Assembly: GCF_004519335.1 (NCBI RefSeq)
Contig: NZ_SOZD01000005.1
Location: 372,001 to 436,000, forward strand
Length of the DNA: 64,000 nucleotides
Source of the DNA: Jiella endophytica
GTDB taxonomy: Bacteria; Pseudomonadota; Alphaproteobacteria; Rhizobiales; Rhizobiaceae
Direction: 5' to 3'
The notes under the pieces were generated by a model, which searched no databases, had not been told where the DNA came from, and saw only the letters and a program-made list of their open reading frames with translations. The translations under genes and the position numbers were made by a program. Shown here piece by piece: positions 29,192-40,258 of this stretch; position 1 is the stretch's first letter, and each line of letters opens with the position of its first letter.

Positions 29192-31216
29192 TCAGATGTC
29201 AAGGTCGGAGACAAAAGCGGCGCGCTCCTGGATGAAGCGGAAGCGCGATTCCGGCTTGTTGCCCATCAGCGCGTCGACGGCGCCCGAGGTGCCGGCTTCC
29301 GGCGTCTCGTCGACGATGACGCGCAGAAGCGTGCGCTTCTTCGGGTCCATCGTCGTTTCCTTCAATTGGGCAGGGAGCATCTCGCCGAGGCCCTTGAAGC
29401 GCCCGACCTCGACCTTGCGACCCTTGAACTCGCGCTGGGTGATCTCCTCGCGGTGCCGATCGTCACGGGCATAGAAGGTCTTGCCGCCGCCGGACAGCTT
29501 GTAGAGCGGCGGCACGGCGAGGAAGAGATGGCCGCCGCGGATCAGCTCCGGCATCTCGCGATAGAAGAAGGTGATCAGCAGCGAGGCGATGTGGGCACCG
29601 TCGACATCGGCGTCGGTCATGATGATCACACGCTCGTAGCGCAGATCCTCCTGCCGGTATTTCGAACGGGTGCCGCAGCCGAGTGCCAAAGTCAGGTCGG
29701 CGAGCTGCTGGTTGGCGCCGAGCTTGTCCCGTCCGGCGCTCGCGACATTGAGGATCTTGCCTCTGAGCGGCAGGATGGCCTGGACCTTGCGGTCGCGGGC
29801 CTGCTTGGCCGAGCCGCCGGCGGAGTCGCCCTCGACGATGAAGATCTCCGCGCCGGCAGAGCCGGTCTGCGAGCAGTCTGCCAGCTTGCCGGGAAGCCGG
29901 AGCTTGCGGGTCGCCGACTTGCGGCTGACCTCCTTTTCCTGGCGGCGGCGCAGCCGCTCGTCGGCGCGCTCGACCACCCAGTCGATCAGACGCGCGGCGT
30001 CCTGCGGCGAAGAGGCAAGCCAGATGTCGAAACTGTCGCGCATCGACTGCTCGACGATGCGCTGTGCCTCGGCGGTGGCGAGACGGTCCTTGGTCTGGCC
30101 GACGAATTCCGGCTCGCGGATGAAAACCGACAACATCGCCGAGGCGGTCTGCATGATGTCGTCGCCGGTGATGATAGCGGCGCGCTTGTTACCGGAGACT
30201 TCCGCGAAAGCCTTGAGGCCGCGGAGCAAGACCGAGCGCAGCCCGGCCTCGTGGGTGCCGCCCTCCGGCGTCGGGATGGTGTTGCAGTAGGAACGGACGA
30301 AGCCGTCGTCGGCGGTCCAGCTCACCGCCCATTCGACGGCGCCGTGGCCGGAGATCTTCTCGGTGCGGCCGGCAAAGATCTGCGAGGTCACGCGGTGCTC
30401 GGTGCCGAGCGTCGTGTCGAGATAGTCCTTGAGGCCGCCGGGGAAGTGGAAGGTCTCGCGGGTCGGCACGCCGGAATCGGCGCCGATCAGCGAGGGATCG
30501 CAGGCCCAGCGGATCTCGACGCCGCCGAAGAGATAGGCCTTCGAACGGGCCATCGCCATCAGCCGCTCGGGACGGAAGCGGCAATTGGTGCCGAAAATCT
30601 CCGGGTCGGGGCGGAAGCGCACTTTGGTGCCGCGCCGGTTGTGGACCTCGCCGACCTCCTCAAGCCGCGAGGTGGCGAGACCCCGCGCATAGGTCTGGCG
30701 GTAGAGCTTGCGGTTGCGGGCGACCTCGACCTCGAGCTGCTCCGACAAGGCGTTCACCACGGAGACGCCGACGCCGTGGAGGCCGCCAGAGGTCTCGTAG
30801 ACCTTGGAGTCGAACTTGCCGCCGGCATGCAGCGTCGTCATGATCACTTCGAGGGCGGAGCGGTCCTTGTATTTCGGATGCGGGTCGATCGGAATGCCGC
30901 GGCCGTTGTCGGAGACTGCGAGCGAGCCGTCGGCCTCGAGCGAGACCTCGATGAAATTGGCGTGGCCGGCCGTCGCCTCGTCCATCGAGTTGTCGATCAC
31001 CTCGGCAAAGAGGTGATGGACGGCCTTCTCGTCGGTGCCGCCGATATACATGCCGGGCCGTCGCCGGACGGGCTCCAGCCCTTCCAGCACCTCGATGTCA
31101 GCGGCGGTATAGTCGGCGCCGGGGACGAATTCCTGGGCCGGCTGGCGGCGGGGCGCCGCCGGCTTTGGCGGAGAGGGCTTGCGAGCGGCGTTGCCCGAGA
31201 ACAGGTCGTCGCTCAT
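29192..31216 (-). CDS. parE: DNA topoisomerase IV subunit B
   Basis: 674 residues. GHKL ATPase domain: LEGLEPVRRRPGMYIGGTDEKAVHHLFAEVIDN, DNGRGIPID, TLHAGGKFDSKVYETSGGLHGVGVSVVNAL. Transducer domain with the TOPRIM motif EGDSAGGSAKQARDRKVQAILPLRGKILNV follows, then DADVDGAHI with metal-binding Asp residues. The Lys/Pro-rich N-terminal 35 residues precede the ATPase. Length and the absence of the GyrB-specific insert favour ParE over GyrB. With ParC it decatenates replicated chromosomes. Single-gene unit; the 299-bp gap before glnA holds its promoter and the glnA terminator. Confidence 0.93.
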   Translation of the reverse strand: MSDDLFSGNAARKPSPPKPAAPRRQPAQEFVPGADYTAADIEVLEGLEPVRRRPGMYIGGTDEKAVHHLFAEVIDNSMDEATAGHANFIEVSLEADGSLAVSDNGRGIPIDPHPKYKDRSALEVIMTTLHAGGKFDSKVYETSGGLHGVGVSVVNALSEQLEVEVARNRKLYRQTYARGLATSRLEEVGEVHNRRGTKVRFRPDPEIFGTNCRFRPERLMAMARSKAYLFGGVEIRWACDPSLIGADSGVPTRETFHFPGGLKDYLDTTLGTEHRVTSQIFAGRTEKISGHGAVEWAVSWTADDGFVRSYCNTIPTPEGGTHEAGLRSVLLRGLKAFAEVSGNKRAAIITGDDIMQTASAMLSVFIREPEFVGQTKDRLATAEAQRIVEQSMRDSFDIWLASSPQDAARLIDWVVERADERLRRRQEKEVSRKSATRKLRLPGKLADCSQTGSAGAEIFIVEGDSAGGSAKQARDRKVQAILPLRGKILNVASAGRDKLGANQQLADLTLALGCGTRSKYRQEDLRYERVIIMTDADVDGAHIASLLITFFYREMPELIRGGHLFLAVPPLYKLSGGGKTFYARDDRHREEITQREFKGRKVEVGRFKGLGEMLPAQLKETTMDPKKRTLLRVIVDETPEAGTSGAVDALMGNKPESRFRFIQERAAFVSDLDI

Positions 31217-31456
31217 CGGCCGGGATTTCCTCGCTCGATCCAGGAAGTGTCATGCTGCGCCGCAATCATAGGGCCCTGCCTACACTTTCACGAAATGTTC
31301 TTCAAGGTGCGGGTTGGGCGGATTGCCGGTTTCGCGGCCGCTTGCGGCGTTTTCCACGGAAAAATCGGCGGCTGCGAAGGATTTTCGGAGCGGGCGCCCT
31401 ATGCCCCGACGCGAGGGCGTCCGGCCCGTATCCCGGCACCGACGGTGGCGGACATG

Positions 31457-31484
31457 AAAAGGGCGCCCGTTGCCGGGCGCCCTT
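31457..31484 (-). terminator. Rho-independent terminator of glnA
   Basis: On the minus strand AAGGGCGCCCG (31484-31474) pairs with CGGGCGCCCTT (31469-31459) over a four-base loop, followed by TT (CCCTTTTC), 32 bp downstream of the glnA stop. A perfect 11-bp stem. Confidence 0.8.
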
Positions 31485-31515
31485 CGTCTCATTCCGCCGA
31501 TGGCAGATCTCTCGA

Positions 31516-32925
31516 TCAGACCGAGTAGTACATGTCGAACTCGATCGGATGCGGCGTCATTTCGTAGCGCAGCACCTCGGCCATCTTCAGGTCGATGAAG
31601 GCGTCGATCTGGTCGTCGTCGAAGACGCCGCCGGCCTTCAGGAAGTCGCGGTCGGCGTCGAGGCTCTCCATGGCTTCGCGCAGCGAGCGGCAGACGGTCG
31701 GGATCTCCTTCAGCTCCTCGGCCGGCAGGTCGTAGAGATCCTTGTCCATGGCGGCGCCCGGATGGATCTTGTTCTTGATGCCGTCGAGGCCGGCCATCAG
31801 CATGGCGGCGAAGGCGAGATAGGGGTTTGCCGTCGGATCGGGGAAGCGGACCTCGACGCGCTTCGACTTCGGCGACTGGCCGAAGGGGATGCGGCAGGAG
31901 GCCGAGCGGTTGCGGGCTGAATAGGCGAGCAGCACCGGAGCCTCGAAGCCCGGGACCAGGCGCTTGTAGGAGTTGGTCGAGGGATTGGTGAAGGCGTTGA
32001 TCGCCTTGGCGTGCTTGATGATGCCGCCGATGTAGAACAGCGCGCTCTCCGACAGTCCGGCATATTCGTTGCCCGCGAAAGCAGGCTTGTCGCCCTTCCA
32101 GATCGACTGGTGGACGTGCATGCCCGAGCCGTTGTCACCATAGACCGGCTTCGGCATGAAGGTTGCCGTCTTACCGTAGGCGTTCGCCACCTGATGGATC
32201 ACGTATTTGTAGATCTGCATCTTGTCGGCGTTGCGGGTGAGGGTGTCGAACTTGATGCCGAGCTCGTGCTGGGCGGCCGCCACCTCGTGGTGATGCTTCT
32301 CGACCGAGACGCCCATCTCGGCCATTACCGTCAGCATCTCCGAGCGCATGTCCTGGCAGCTGTCGACCGGCGGGACGGGGAAGTAGCCGCCCTTGGTGCG
32401 CGGCCGGTGGCCGAGATTGCCGGTCTCGTATTCGGTGTCGTCGTTGGACGGCAGCTCGGTCGAATCGAGCTTGAAACCGGTGTTGTACGGGTCGGCCTTG
32501 TAGCGAACGTCGTCGAAGACGAAGAACTCGGCCTCGGGGCCGAAATAGCAGCTGTCGCCGATGCCCGACTGGGAAAGATAGGCCTCGGCCTTGCGGGCGG
32601 TCGAGCGCGGGTCGCGGTTGTAGCCTTCGCCGGAGATCGGATCGAGGATGTCGCAGGTCACCGCCATCGTCGCCTGGGCGAAGAACGGATCCATATAGGC
32701 GGTCTCGGGATCCGGCATCAGCACCATGTCGGACTCGTTGATGGCCTTCCAGCCCTGGATCGACGAACCGTCGAACATCGAGCCTTCCGAGAACATGTCT
32801 TCATCGACGATGGAGGCATCCATCGTCACATGCTGCATCTTGCCCTTTGGATCGGTGAAGCGCAGGTCGACGAACTTGATGTCGTTGTCCTTGATCTGCT
32901 TCAGAATCTCGTTGGCACTCGTCAT
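31516..32925 (-). CDS. glnA: Glutamine synthetase, type I
   Basis: 469 residues, the usual GSI length. Seen: the N-terminal beta-grasp ([19 protein letters not shown]), DGSSIQGW, the metal-binding [12 protein letters not shown] and [16 protein letters not shown], the ATP/ammonia region [11 protein letters not shown], the glutamate loop [13 protein letters not shown], and the adenylylation motif DLYDLP with its Tyr. It makes glutamine from glutamate, ammonia and ATP. It lies 155 bp downstream of glnB on the same strand, so the NtrC-type promoter in front of glnB probably drives both; the gap may hold an additional promoter. Confidence 0.97.
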   Translation of the reverse strand: MTSANEILKQIKDNDIKFVDLRFTDPKGKMQHVTMDASIVDEDMFSEGSMFDGSSIQGWKAINESDMVLMPDPETAYMDPFFAQATMAVTCDILDPISGEGYNRDPRSTARKAEAYLSQSGIGDSCYFGPEAEFFVFDDVRYKADPYNTGFKLDSTELPSNDDTEYETGNLGHRPRTKGGYFPVPPVDSCQDMRSEMLTVMAEMGVSVEKHHHEVAAAQHELGIKFDTLTRNADKMQIYKYVIHQVANAYGKTATFMPKPVYGDNGSGMHVHQSIWKGDKPAFAGNEYAGLSESALFYIGGIIKHAKAINAFTNPSTNSYKRLVPGFEAPVLLAYSARNRSASCRIPFGQSPKSKRVEVRFPDPTANPYLAFAAMLMAGLDGIKNKIHPGAAMDKDLYDLPAEELKEIPTVCRSLREAMESLDADRDFLKAGGVFDDDQIDAFIDLKMAEVLRYEMTPHPIEFDMYYSV

Positions 32926-33080
32926 GGCCGTCCTTCCCGTTGCGTGTGTTTTGTCCGATCGTGTGCCGGATCGGCGCTTGGCTACCTGAAATCGGCGCGC
33001 CGATCCATCCTCGGTTCAGCCGGCTGCGGACGGCATTCTGCGATGTCCTTGATCCACAGGGCTTGATGGGCAGAAATCCG

Positions 33081-35225
<2,145 letters not shown>

Positions 35226-35227
35226 CC

Positions 35228-36205
35228 TCAGCGGGCGAGCGGCGTCTCGGCCCTCAGCCGCACGAGGCCGAGCACCGTGTCGATCGTCGGGGTCGCAATG
35301 CCGGTCAGCCGGCCGAGCTCCTGCACCGAGGCGACGAGCGCGTCGATCTCCATCGGCCGGCCGAGTTCGAGATCCTGCAGCATCGACGTCTTGTGCTCGC
35401 CGATCTCGGCGGCGCCTGCGATGCGCTTGTCGACGTCGATCGGGAAGCGGATGCCGAGGGCCTCGGCGATCGCTTCGGCCTCCTCCATCATCTCCCGGGC
35501 GACGGCGCGGGTGCCGTCATGGCCGCAGATCGCCGCCAGCGTCGCGCCGGTCAGCGCCGAGATCGGGTTGAAGGAGACGTTGCCCCAGAGCTTCACCCAG
35601 ATCTCCGAGCGGATATGCGGCCGCACCGGCGCGCGGAAGCCGCCGGCGACCAGGAGCCGCGACAGCGCCTGCGAGCGTTCGGTCTTCTCGCCGGAAGGCT
35701 CGCCGAGCGGCAGCCGCTCGCCCTCGGTGTGACGGATCACGCCGGGCGCCTCGATGTCGGCGGCCGGATGGACGACGCAGCCGATGGCGCGCTCGGGGCC
35801 GATCGTGTCCCAGATCGCGCCGCCGGGATCGACGGCTTCGATGCGCCGGCCCTCATGCTCGCCGCCGCTCTTGTAGAAATACCACCAGGGCAGGCCGTTC
35901 TGGGCGGTGACGACCGCGGTCTCCTCGCCGAGCAGCGGCTTGAGCCCCGGCAGGATCGCCGGCACCGAGTGGGCCTTCAGCGCGATCAGTACGTAGTCCT
36001 GCGGGCCGAGCGTCGCCGGGTCGTCGGTGGCGCGGACCTTGACGGTGAATTCGCCCTCCGCGGTGCGCAGGGTCAGGCCCTTCTCCTGCATGGCCGCAAG
36101 ATGCGGCCCGCGGGCGACGAGGCTGACCTCGGCATCGGTGCGTTCGGCAAGCCGCGCCCCGATCAGTCCACCGATCGCGCCGGCGCCATAGATGCAGATC
36201 TTCAT
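35228..36205 (-). CDS. panE: Ketopantoate reductase family protein (2-dehydropantoate 2-reductase)
   Basis: 325 residues. N-terminal NADP Rossmann motif CIYGAGAIGGLIGARLAE, then ALKAHSVPAILPGLKPLLGEETAVVTAQNGLPWW with the conserved Lys and Asn-Gly, and the C-terminal all-helical domain with KLWGNVSFNPISALTGATLAAI. It reduces 2-dehydropantoate to pantoate in CoA biosynthesis; closely related ketoacid reductases share these motifs, so the physiological substrate is probable rather than certain. Its ATG overlaps the stop of the upstream ligase gene (ATGA). Confidence 0.85.
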   Translation of the reverse strand: MKICIYGAGAIGGLIGARLAERTDAEVSLVARGPHLAAMQEKGLTLRTAEGEFTVKVRATDDPATLGPQDYVLIALKAHSVPAILPGLKPLLGEETAVVTAQNGLPWWYFYKSGGEHEGRRIEAVDPGGAIWDTIGPERAIGCVVHPAADIEAPGVIRHTEGERLPLGEPSGEKTERSQALSRLLVAGGFRAPVRPHIRSEIWVKLWGNVSFNPISALTGATLAAICGHDGTRAVAREMMEEAEAIAEALGIRFPIDVDKRIAGAAEIGEHKTSMLQDLELGRPMEIDALVASVQELGRLTGIATPTIDTVLGLVRLRAETPLAR

Positions 36206-37734
36206 GCTCCCCCCTCCTTGCCGAGGCCCAGCTTCTCGGCGAGGCCGATCCGCTGCAGCTTGCCGGTCGCGCCCTTCGGGATCTCGTCGAGAAAGACGAG
36301 ACGCCGCGGCACCTTGAAATCGGCGAGATGCTCCGCCGCGAAATCGCGGAGCTCCCGCTCGTTCGCCTGCATGCCGTCGCGAAGCACGACCGCCGCGGCG
36401 ACGTCCTCGCCGAGCTTGTCGTGGGGCATGGCGAAACAGACCACCTGCTGCACGGCCGGATGGTCCATCAGCACCTCGTCGACCTCGCGGGGCGAGATCT
36501 TCTCGCCGCCACGATTGATGATCTCCTTCAGCCGACCGGTCAGGAACAGGAAACCGTCCTCGTCGAGCCGGCCCTGGTCGCCGGTATGGAACCAGCCATG
36601 GGCGAAGGCCTCGGCGGTGGCCGCCTCGTTGTTCTCGTAGCCGGCGGTGACATTGGGGCCGCGGATGCAGACCTCGCCGATGGCGCCGGTCGGCAGGATC
36701 TCGCCGTCATCGGAAAGGATCGCCACCTCGGGGCCGGCGGAAGGGCCGACGCTGCCGGCCTTGCGGGCTCCGGGGGGCAGAAGGTTGCAGGTCATCTGGT
36801 GCGCCGCCTCGGTCATGCCGTAGGCCTCGATCACCGGGCAGTCGAAGGTCTCCTCCAGCTGGGTCATCACCTGCGGCGGCAGCGACGAGGAGGAGGAGCG
36901 GATGAAGCGCAGCTTCGCCCGCGCGACGCTGTCCTTGTTGCGCGGCGCCCTGGCGAGGATCGCCTGATGCATCGTCGGCACCGCCGTGTACCAGCTGGGG
37001 GCGGCGTCATCCATCCAGTGATAGACCTTCAGGCCGTTGAAGCCCGGGGTGCAGATGACCGAGGCGCCGGCCGAAAGCGAAGACAGCACCGCCGCGATCA
37101 GCCCGTGGATGTGGAAAAGCGGCATGATGTTGAGGCAGCGGTCTTCGGGCGTCAGCTCCAGCGAGGTGCGGATGTGACGCGCCGAGGCCTTGAGATTGCC
37201 GAGGGTGAGGGGCACGATCTTCGGCCGTGAGGTGGTGCCGGATGTGTGGAGGACGAGCGCTTCCTCATTTTCCGCGGAAAGTCCCGGCCGCGCTGCCGTC
37301 CCGCGCGCCTCGCCGCTCAGCGAAAAGGCACCGGCGGGGGCGACGGCATCGACGGAAAGCCGCAGCACCGGGATGCCGAGCTTCGCCGCGATACCCTCGG
37401 CCGCCTCGTGTCCGGCCTCATCGAGGACGATCGCCTTGGCCCTGAGGTCCGTCAGGTAGAATTCCATCTCCTCGGCCCGGTAGGCCGGGTTGAGCGGCGC
37501 CGCGACGGCGCCGGCGGCGATCGAGACGAAGGCCGCGGCCATTTCAGGGCCGTTGGGCAGCACGATCGCCACCCTGTCGCCCCGACCGATGCCGAAGCCG
37601 TTCAGCGCCGCGACGGTCTTGTCGACGAGGGCGGAAAGATCCCGATAGGTGAGGGCGGGCCGATCCGGTGCTCCGATCGCCGGATTGTCCGGTCGTCCCG
37701 CGCCAAGCAAATCGAGCATCAATCTTTCCCTCAT
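36202..37734 (-). CDS. AMP-dependent acyl-CoA synthetase/ligase
   Basis: 510 residues of the ANL superfamily. The phosphate-binding loop HTSGTTSRPKIVPLT, YGMTEAAHQMTCN, GEVCIRGPNVTAGY, the hinge GRLKEIINRGGEKISPREVDEVL and the catalytic Lys in PKGATGKLQR are all present, so an active acyl-adenylating, CoA-thioester-forming enzyme is expected. The sequence is nearest in feel to the oxalate/malonate/benzoate-CoA ligase branch, but the acyl substrate is not deducible. It is translationally coupled to panE; panE feeds CoA synthesis, so the pair may be a CoA-linked module. Start at 37734 or at the second Met (37719). Confidence 0.85.
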   Translation of the reverse strand: MRERLMLDLLGAGRPDNPAIGAPDRPALTYRDLSALVDKTVAALNGFGIGRGDRVAIVLPNGPEMAAAFVSIAAGAVAAPLNPAYRAEEMEFYLTDLRAKAIVLDEAGHEAAEGIAAKLGIPVLRLSVDAVAPAGAFSLSGEARGTAARPGLSAENEEALVLHTSGTTSRPKIVPLTLGNLKASARHIRTSLELTPEDRCLNIMPLFHIHGLIAAVLSSLSAGASVICTPGFNGLKVYHWMDDAAPSWYTAVPTMHQAILARAPRNKDSVARAKLRFIRSSSSSLPPQVMTQLEETFDCPVIEAYGMTEAAHQMTCNLLPPGARKAGSVGPSAGPEVAILSDDGEILPTGAIGEVCIRGPNVTAGYENNEAATAEAFAHGWFHTGDQGRLDEDGFLFLTGRLKEIINRGGEKISPREVDEVLMDHPAVQQVVCFAMPHDKLGEDVAAAVVLRDGMQANERELRDFAAEHLADFKVPRRLVFLDEIPKGATGKLQRIGLAEKLGLGKEGGA

Positions 37735-37869
37735 CGTCGGCCAGGCGCCCGCCGCGGACCCACGCGCATGAAAATAGGCGGGAGCCGACGGTCCGCTACG
37801 TCAATCCAGTCGGTCCTTGCGCTCTTATCGCGAGGCCCGGGCGTTGTCGATGTCATGCCGGATAGGACA

Positions 37870-37898
37870 AACCCGCCGATGGTGGCCACCGGCGGGTT
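37870..37898 (-). terminator. Hairpin downstream of the molybdenum hydroxylase operon
   Basis: AACCCGCCG and CGGCGGGTT pair around an 11-base loop that contains the palindrome GGTGGCCACC. On the minus strand the stem is followed by only TTTG, so it is a modest intrinsic terminator candidate 90 bp after the hydroxylase stop. Confidence 0.5.
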
Positions 37899-37907
37899 CG
37901 AACGTCT

Positions 37908-37989
37908 GCGATCGGGTCGCCCCGGATGAGCGATCGGGTCACCGAGGATGACCGATCGGGTCGCCGGCGAGGAGCGATCGGGTCGATCA
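37908..37989. repeat. Four tandem ~22-bp repeats with core CGATCGGGTC
   Basis: The core (G/C)CGATCGGGTC begins at 37908, 37930, 37952 and 37974, an exact 22-bp period. The other half of each unit varies (CCCGGATGA, ACCGAGGATGA, GCCGGCGAGGA). The fourth unit abuts the stop codon of the first large hydroxylase subunit, and the block lies between it and the terminator hairpin. It looks like a small minisatellite or a set of protein sites in a 3' untranslated region. Confidence 0.75.
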
Positions 37990-40254
37990 GGCGGCCTGCG
38001 GCCGCGTCAGCATGTCGGCGATCCCGATCGGAAAGCGGCGGGCGCGAATTCCGGTGGCGTGCCAGACGGCATTGGCGATGGCCCCGACGGTGCCGGTGAT
38101 GCCGATCTCGCCGACACCCTTGATGCCGAGCGGATTGACGTATGGATCGTCCTCGGGGACGAGGATCACGTCCATCTCCGGCACGTCGGCATTCACCGGC
38201 ACATGGTACTCGGCGATGTTGGCATTCATGATCCGCCCCGACCGCCGGTCGTGGACCGCCTGTTCCTCGAGGGCGAAGCCGAGGCCCCAGATCATCCCGC
38301 CATAGAGCTGGCTCGATGCCAGCCTCGGGTTGATGATGCGGCCAGCCGCGAAGGCGCCGACCAGCCGGCTGACCTTGATCTGGCCGAGATCGGGATCGAC
38401 CTTCACCTCGGCGAACACCGCGCCGTGGGAGAACATCGCCCGTTCCTCGGCGCTCGCCGGATCGCGGGCGCCCTGGCCGGCGCCGCCGATCTCCGAGAGG
38501 CCGGCTCGCGCGAGGATCTCGGCATAGCTTTCCGACCGTTCCGGATCGTCGGCGCGGTAGAGCCTGCCGTCGCGCGCCTCGACACCGACATTGCCGGCGC
38601 CGAAGAGCGGCGAGCGCTCGTCGCCCACCGCGAGTTCGGAGAGCTTGGCGATCGCATCGGTCCCGGCGGCGTGCAGCGCGCTGCCTGCCGTCGCGGTGTG
38701 GCCCGAGCCGCCGGCGATGCCACCGTCGGGCAGCCCCGAATGGCCGGAGTGGAACTCGACCATCGAGATGGCGAGGCCGAGGCCGTCCGCCGCGATCTGG
38801 TGCAGCGCCGTCCAGGCACCCTGGCCCATGTCGGCGCCGGCGGTCTCGACCAGCGCGGTGCCGTCGGCCCGCAGGGTGGCTTTCGCCTCGGCCTGGAACA
38901 TCGGCGCATGAAACAGCGCCGTCCCCATGCCCCAGCCGACGAGACGCCCGGTCTCGTCGCGCATCTGCCCCGGCGCGAGCGGCCTGCCGGCCCAGCCGAA
39001 GCGCTTGGCACCGTCGGCGTAGCATTCGCGCAGCGCCTTGGCGGAGAACCGCTTGCCGGAGGCCGGATCGGTCTCGGCATAGTTGCGCAGCCGGAACTCC
39101 AGCGGATCGAGCCCGGCGGCGAAGGCCGCCTCGTCCATCGCCGATTCGAGCACCGCCGAGCCGGAGGCTTCGCCCGGCGCGCGCATCGGACCCGGCGTGC
39201 CGATGTCCCACCGCACCGCCTTGTGCCGCGCCAGCAGCGCCGGCGTCGCATAGGTGTTCAGCGAGGCGTTGGAGGCCGGCTCGAGGAACTCCTCGAAGCT
39301 CGACGTCGCCGACGTCGTCAGGTGATCGAGGGCGGTGAGCCGTCCCTCGTCGTCGATGCCGAGCCGCATCTCCTGCCGCGTCGCGCCGCGATGGCCGACC
39401 GGGCCGTACATCTGGTCCCGCCTGAGGGCGAGCTTGACCGGCCGCTGAAGCATTCTGGCAGCGAGGATGGCGAGGACCTGGCCGCCGAAGATGATCGCCT
39501 TCGACCCGAAGCCGCCGCCGAGGAAGGGGCTGCGGATCGTGACGTTCTCGGCCGGGATGCCGAACCATGCGGCGAAGGCGCCGGTCGACATCACGAGCGC
39601 CTGGTTCGGCGTGTCGAGGGTGACGCGGTCGCCATCCCATTCGGCGACGATGGCATGGGGCTCCATCGCGTTGTGATACTGCCCCGGCGTCTCGTAGCGG
39701 ACCTCGACCCGCCGGGTGGCGGCTGCAAGCCCCGCCTCGACGTCGCCCTTGCCGACCTTCGCAGGGGCGCCGACGCCGACGGCCTCGGGCTCGTAGGTGT
39801 CGACGGCGTCGAAGCCGTGCCGAGCCGGTTCCTCCTCGTAGCGCGGCGAGAGCAGCCGCGCTCCCTCGGTGGCCGCCTCCAGCGTCTCGGCGACGACGAG
39901 GGCGATCGGCTGGCCGGCATAGCGGACCGTGTCGTCCTGCAGCACCTCGGTGCGGAAGGAGAAACGCGTCGGCTTCTCGTCCGGATCCATCGCCAGCGGC
40001 GGCCGATTTTCCGGCGTGATCACCGCAACGACGCCGGGATGCGCCTTCGCAGCCTCAACGTCGAGGAAGGTCACCCGGCCGCGCGAGACGGTGGCGCCGG
40101 CGGTCACGGCGTGGAGCAGCCGGTCGGGATGGTTGTCGGCGGCGAAGGTGGCGGCGCCCGTCACCTTCAGGACGCCGTCGCGGCGGGTCAAAGGCTGGCC
40201 GCTGTTGGAGCCGAAGCGGTTGCGCCCGCCCGGCATGGGGATCGCATCAGACAT
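37987..40254 (-). CDS. Molybdenum hydroxylase large (molybdopterin-binding) subunit, copy 1
   Basis: 755 residues of the xanthine dehydrogenase/aldehyde oxidoreductase large-subunit family, from the ATG at 40254. The N-terminal aldehyde-oxidase a/b hammerhead (RRDGVLKVTGAATFAADN) is followed by the Mo-cofactor domain: FLGGGFGSK, GPMRAPGEASGSAVLES, GADMGQGAWTALHQIAADGLG, and the catalytic Glu in KGVGEIGITGTVGAIANA. No signal peptide. It starts 4 bp after the second large-subunit gene and is very similar to it over its whole length. The N-terminal EQPLTRRDG-type motif is PaoC-like; the substrate is probably an aldehyde or N-heterocycle. Confidence 0.88.
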   Translation of the reverse strand: MSDAIPMPGGRNRFGSNSGQPLTRRDGVLKVTGAATFAADNHPDRLLHAVTAGATVSRGRVTFLDVEAAKAHPGVVAVITPENRPPLAMDPDEKPTRFSFRTEVLQDDTVRYAGQPIALVVAETLEAATEGARLLSPRYEEEPARHGFDAVDTYEPEAVGVGAPAKVGKGDVEAGLAAATRRVEVRYETPGQYHNAMEPHAIVAEWDGDRVTLDTPNQALVMSTGAFAAWFGIPAENVTIRSPFLGGGFGSKAIIFGGQVLAILAARMLQRPVKLALRRDQMYGPVGHRGATRQEMRLGIDDEGRLTALDHLTTSATSSFEEFLEPASNASLNTYATPALLARHKAVRWDIGTPGPMRAPGEASGSAVLESAMDEAAFAAGLDPLEFRLRNYAETDPASGKRFSAKALRECYADGAKRFGWAGRPLAPGQMRDETGRLVGWGMGTALFHAPMFQAEAKATLRADGTALVETAGADMGQGAWTALHQIAADGLGLAISMVEFHSGHSGLPDGGIAGGSGHTATAGSALHAAGTDAIAKLSELAVGDERSPLFGAGNVGVEARDGRLYRADDPERSESYAEILARAGLSEIGGAGQGARDPASAEERAMFSHGAVFAEVKVDPDLGQIKVSRLVGAFAAGRIINPRLASSQLYGGMIWGLGFALEEQAVHDRRSGRIMNANIAEYHVPVNADVPEMDVILVPEDDPYVNPLGIKGVGEIGITGTVGAIANAVWHATGIRARRFPIGIADMLTRPQAA

Positions 40255-40258
40255 GACG

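Noticed and set aside
37908-37989. CRISPR array
   Set aside because: Units are 22 bp with a 10-bp core and no unique spacers of normal length; no cas genes nearby.
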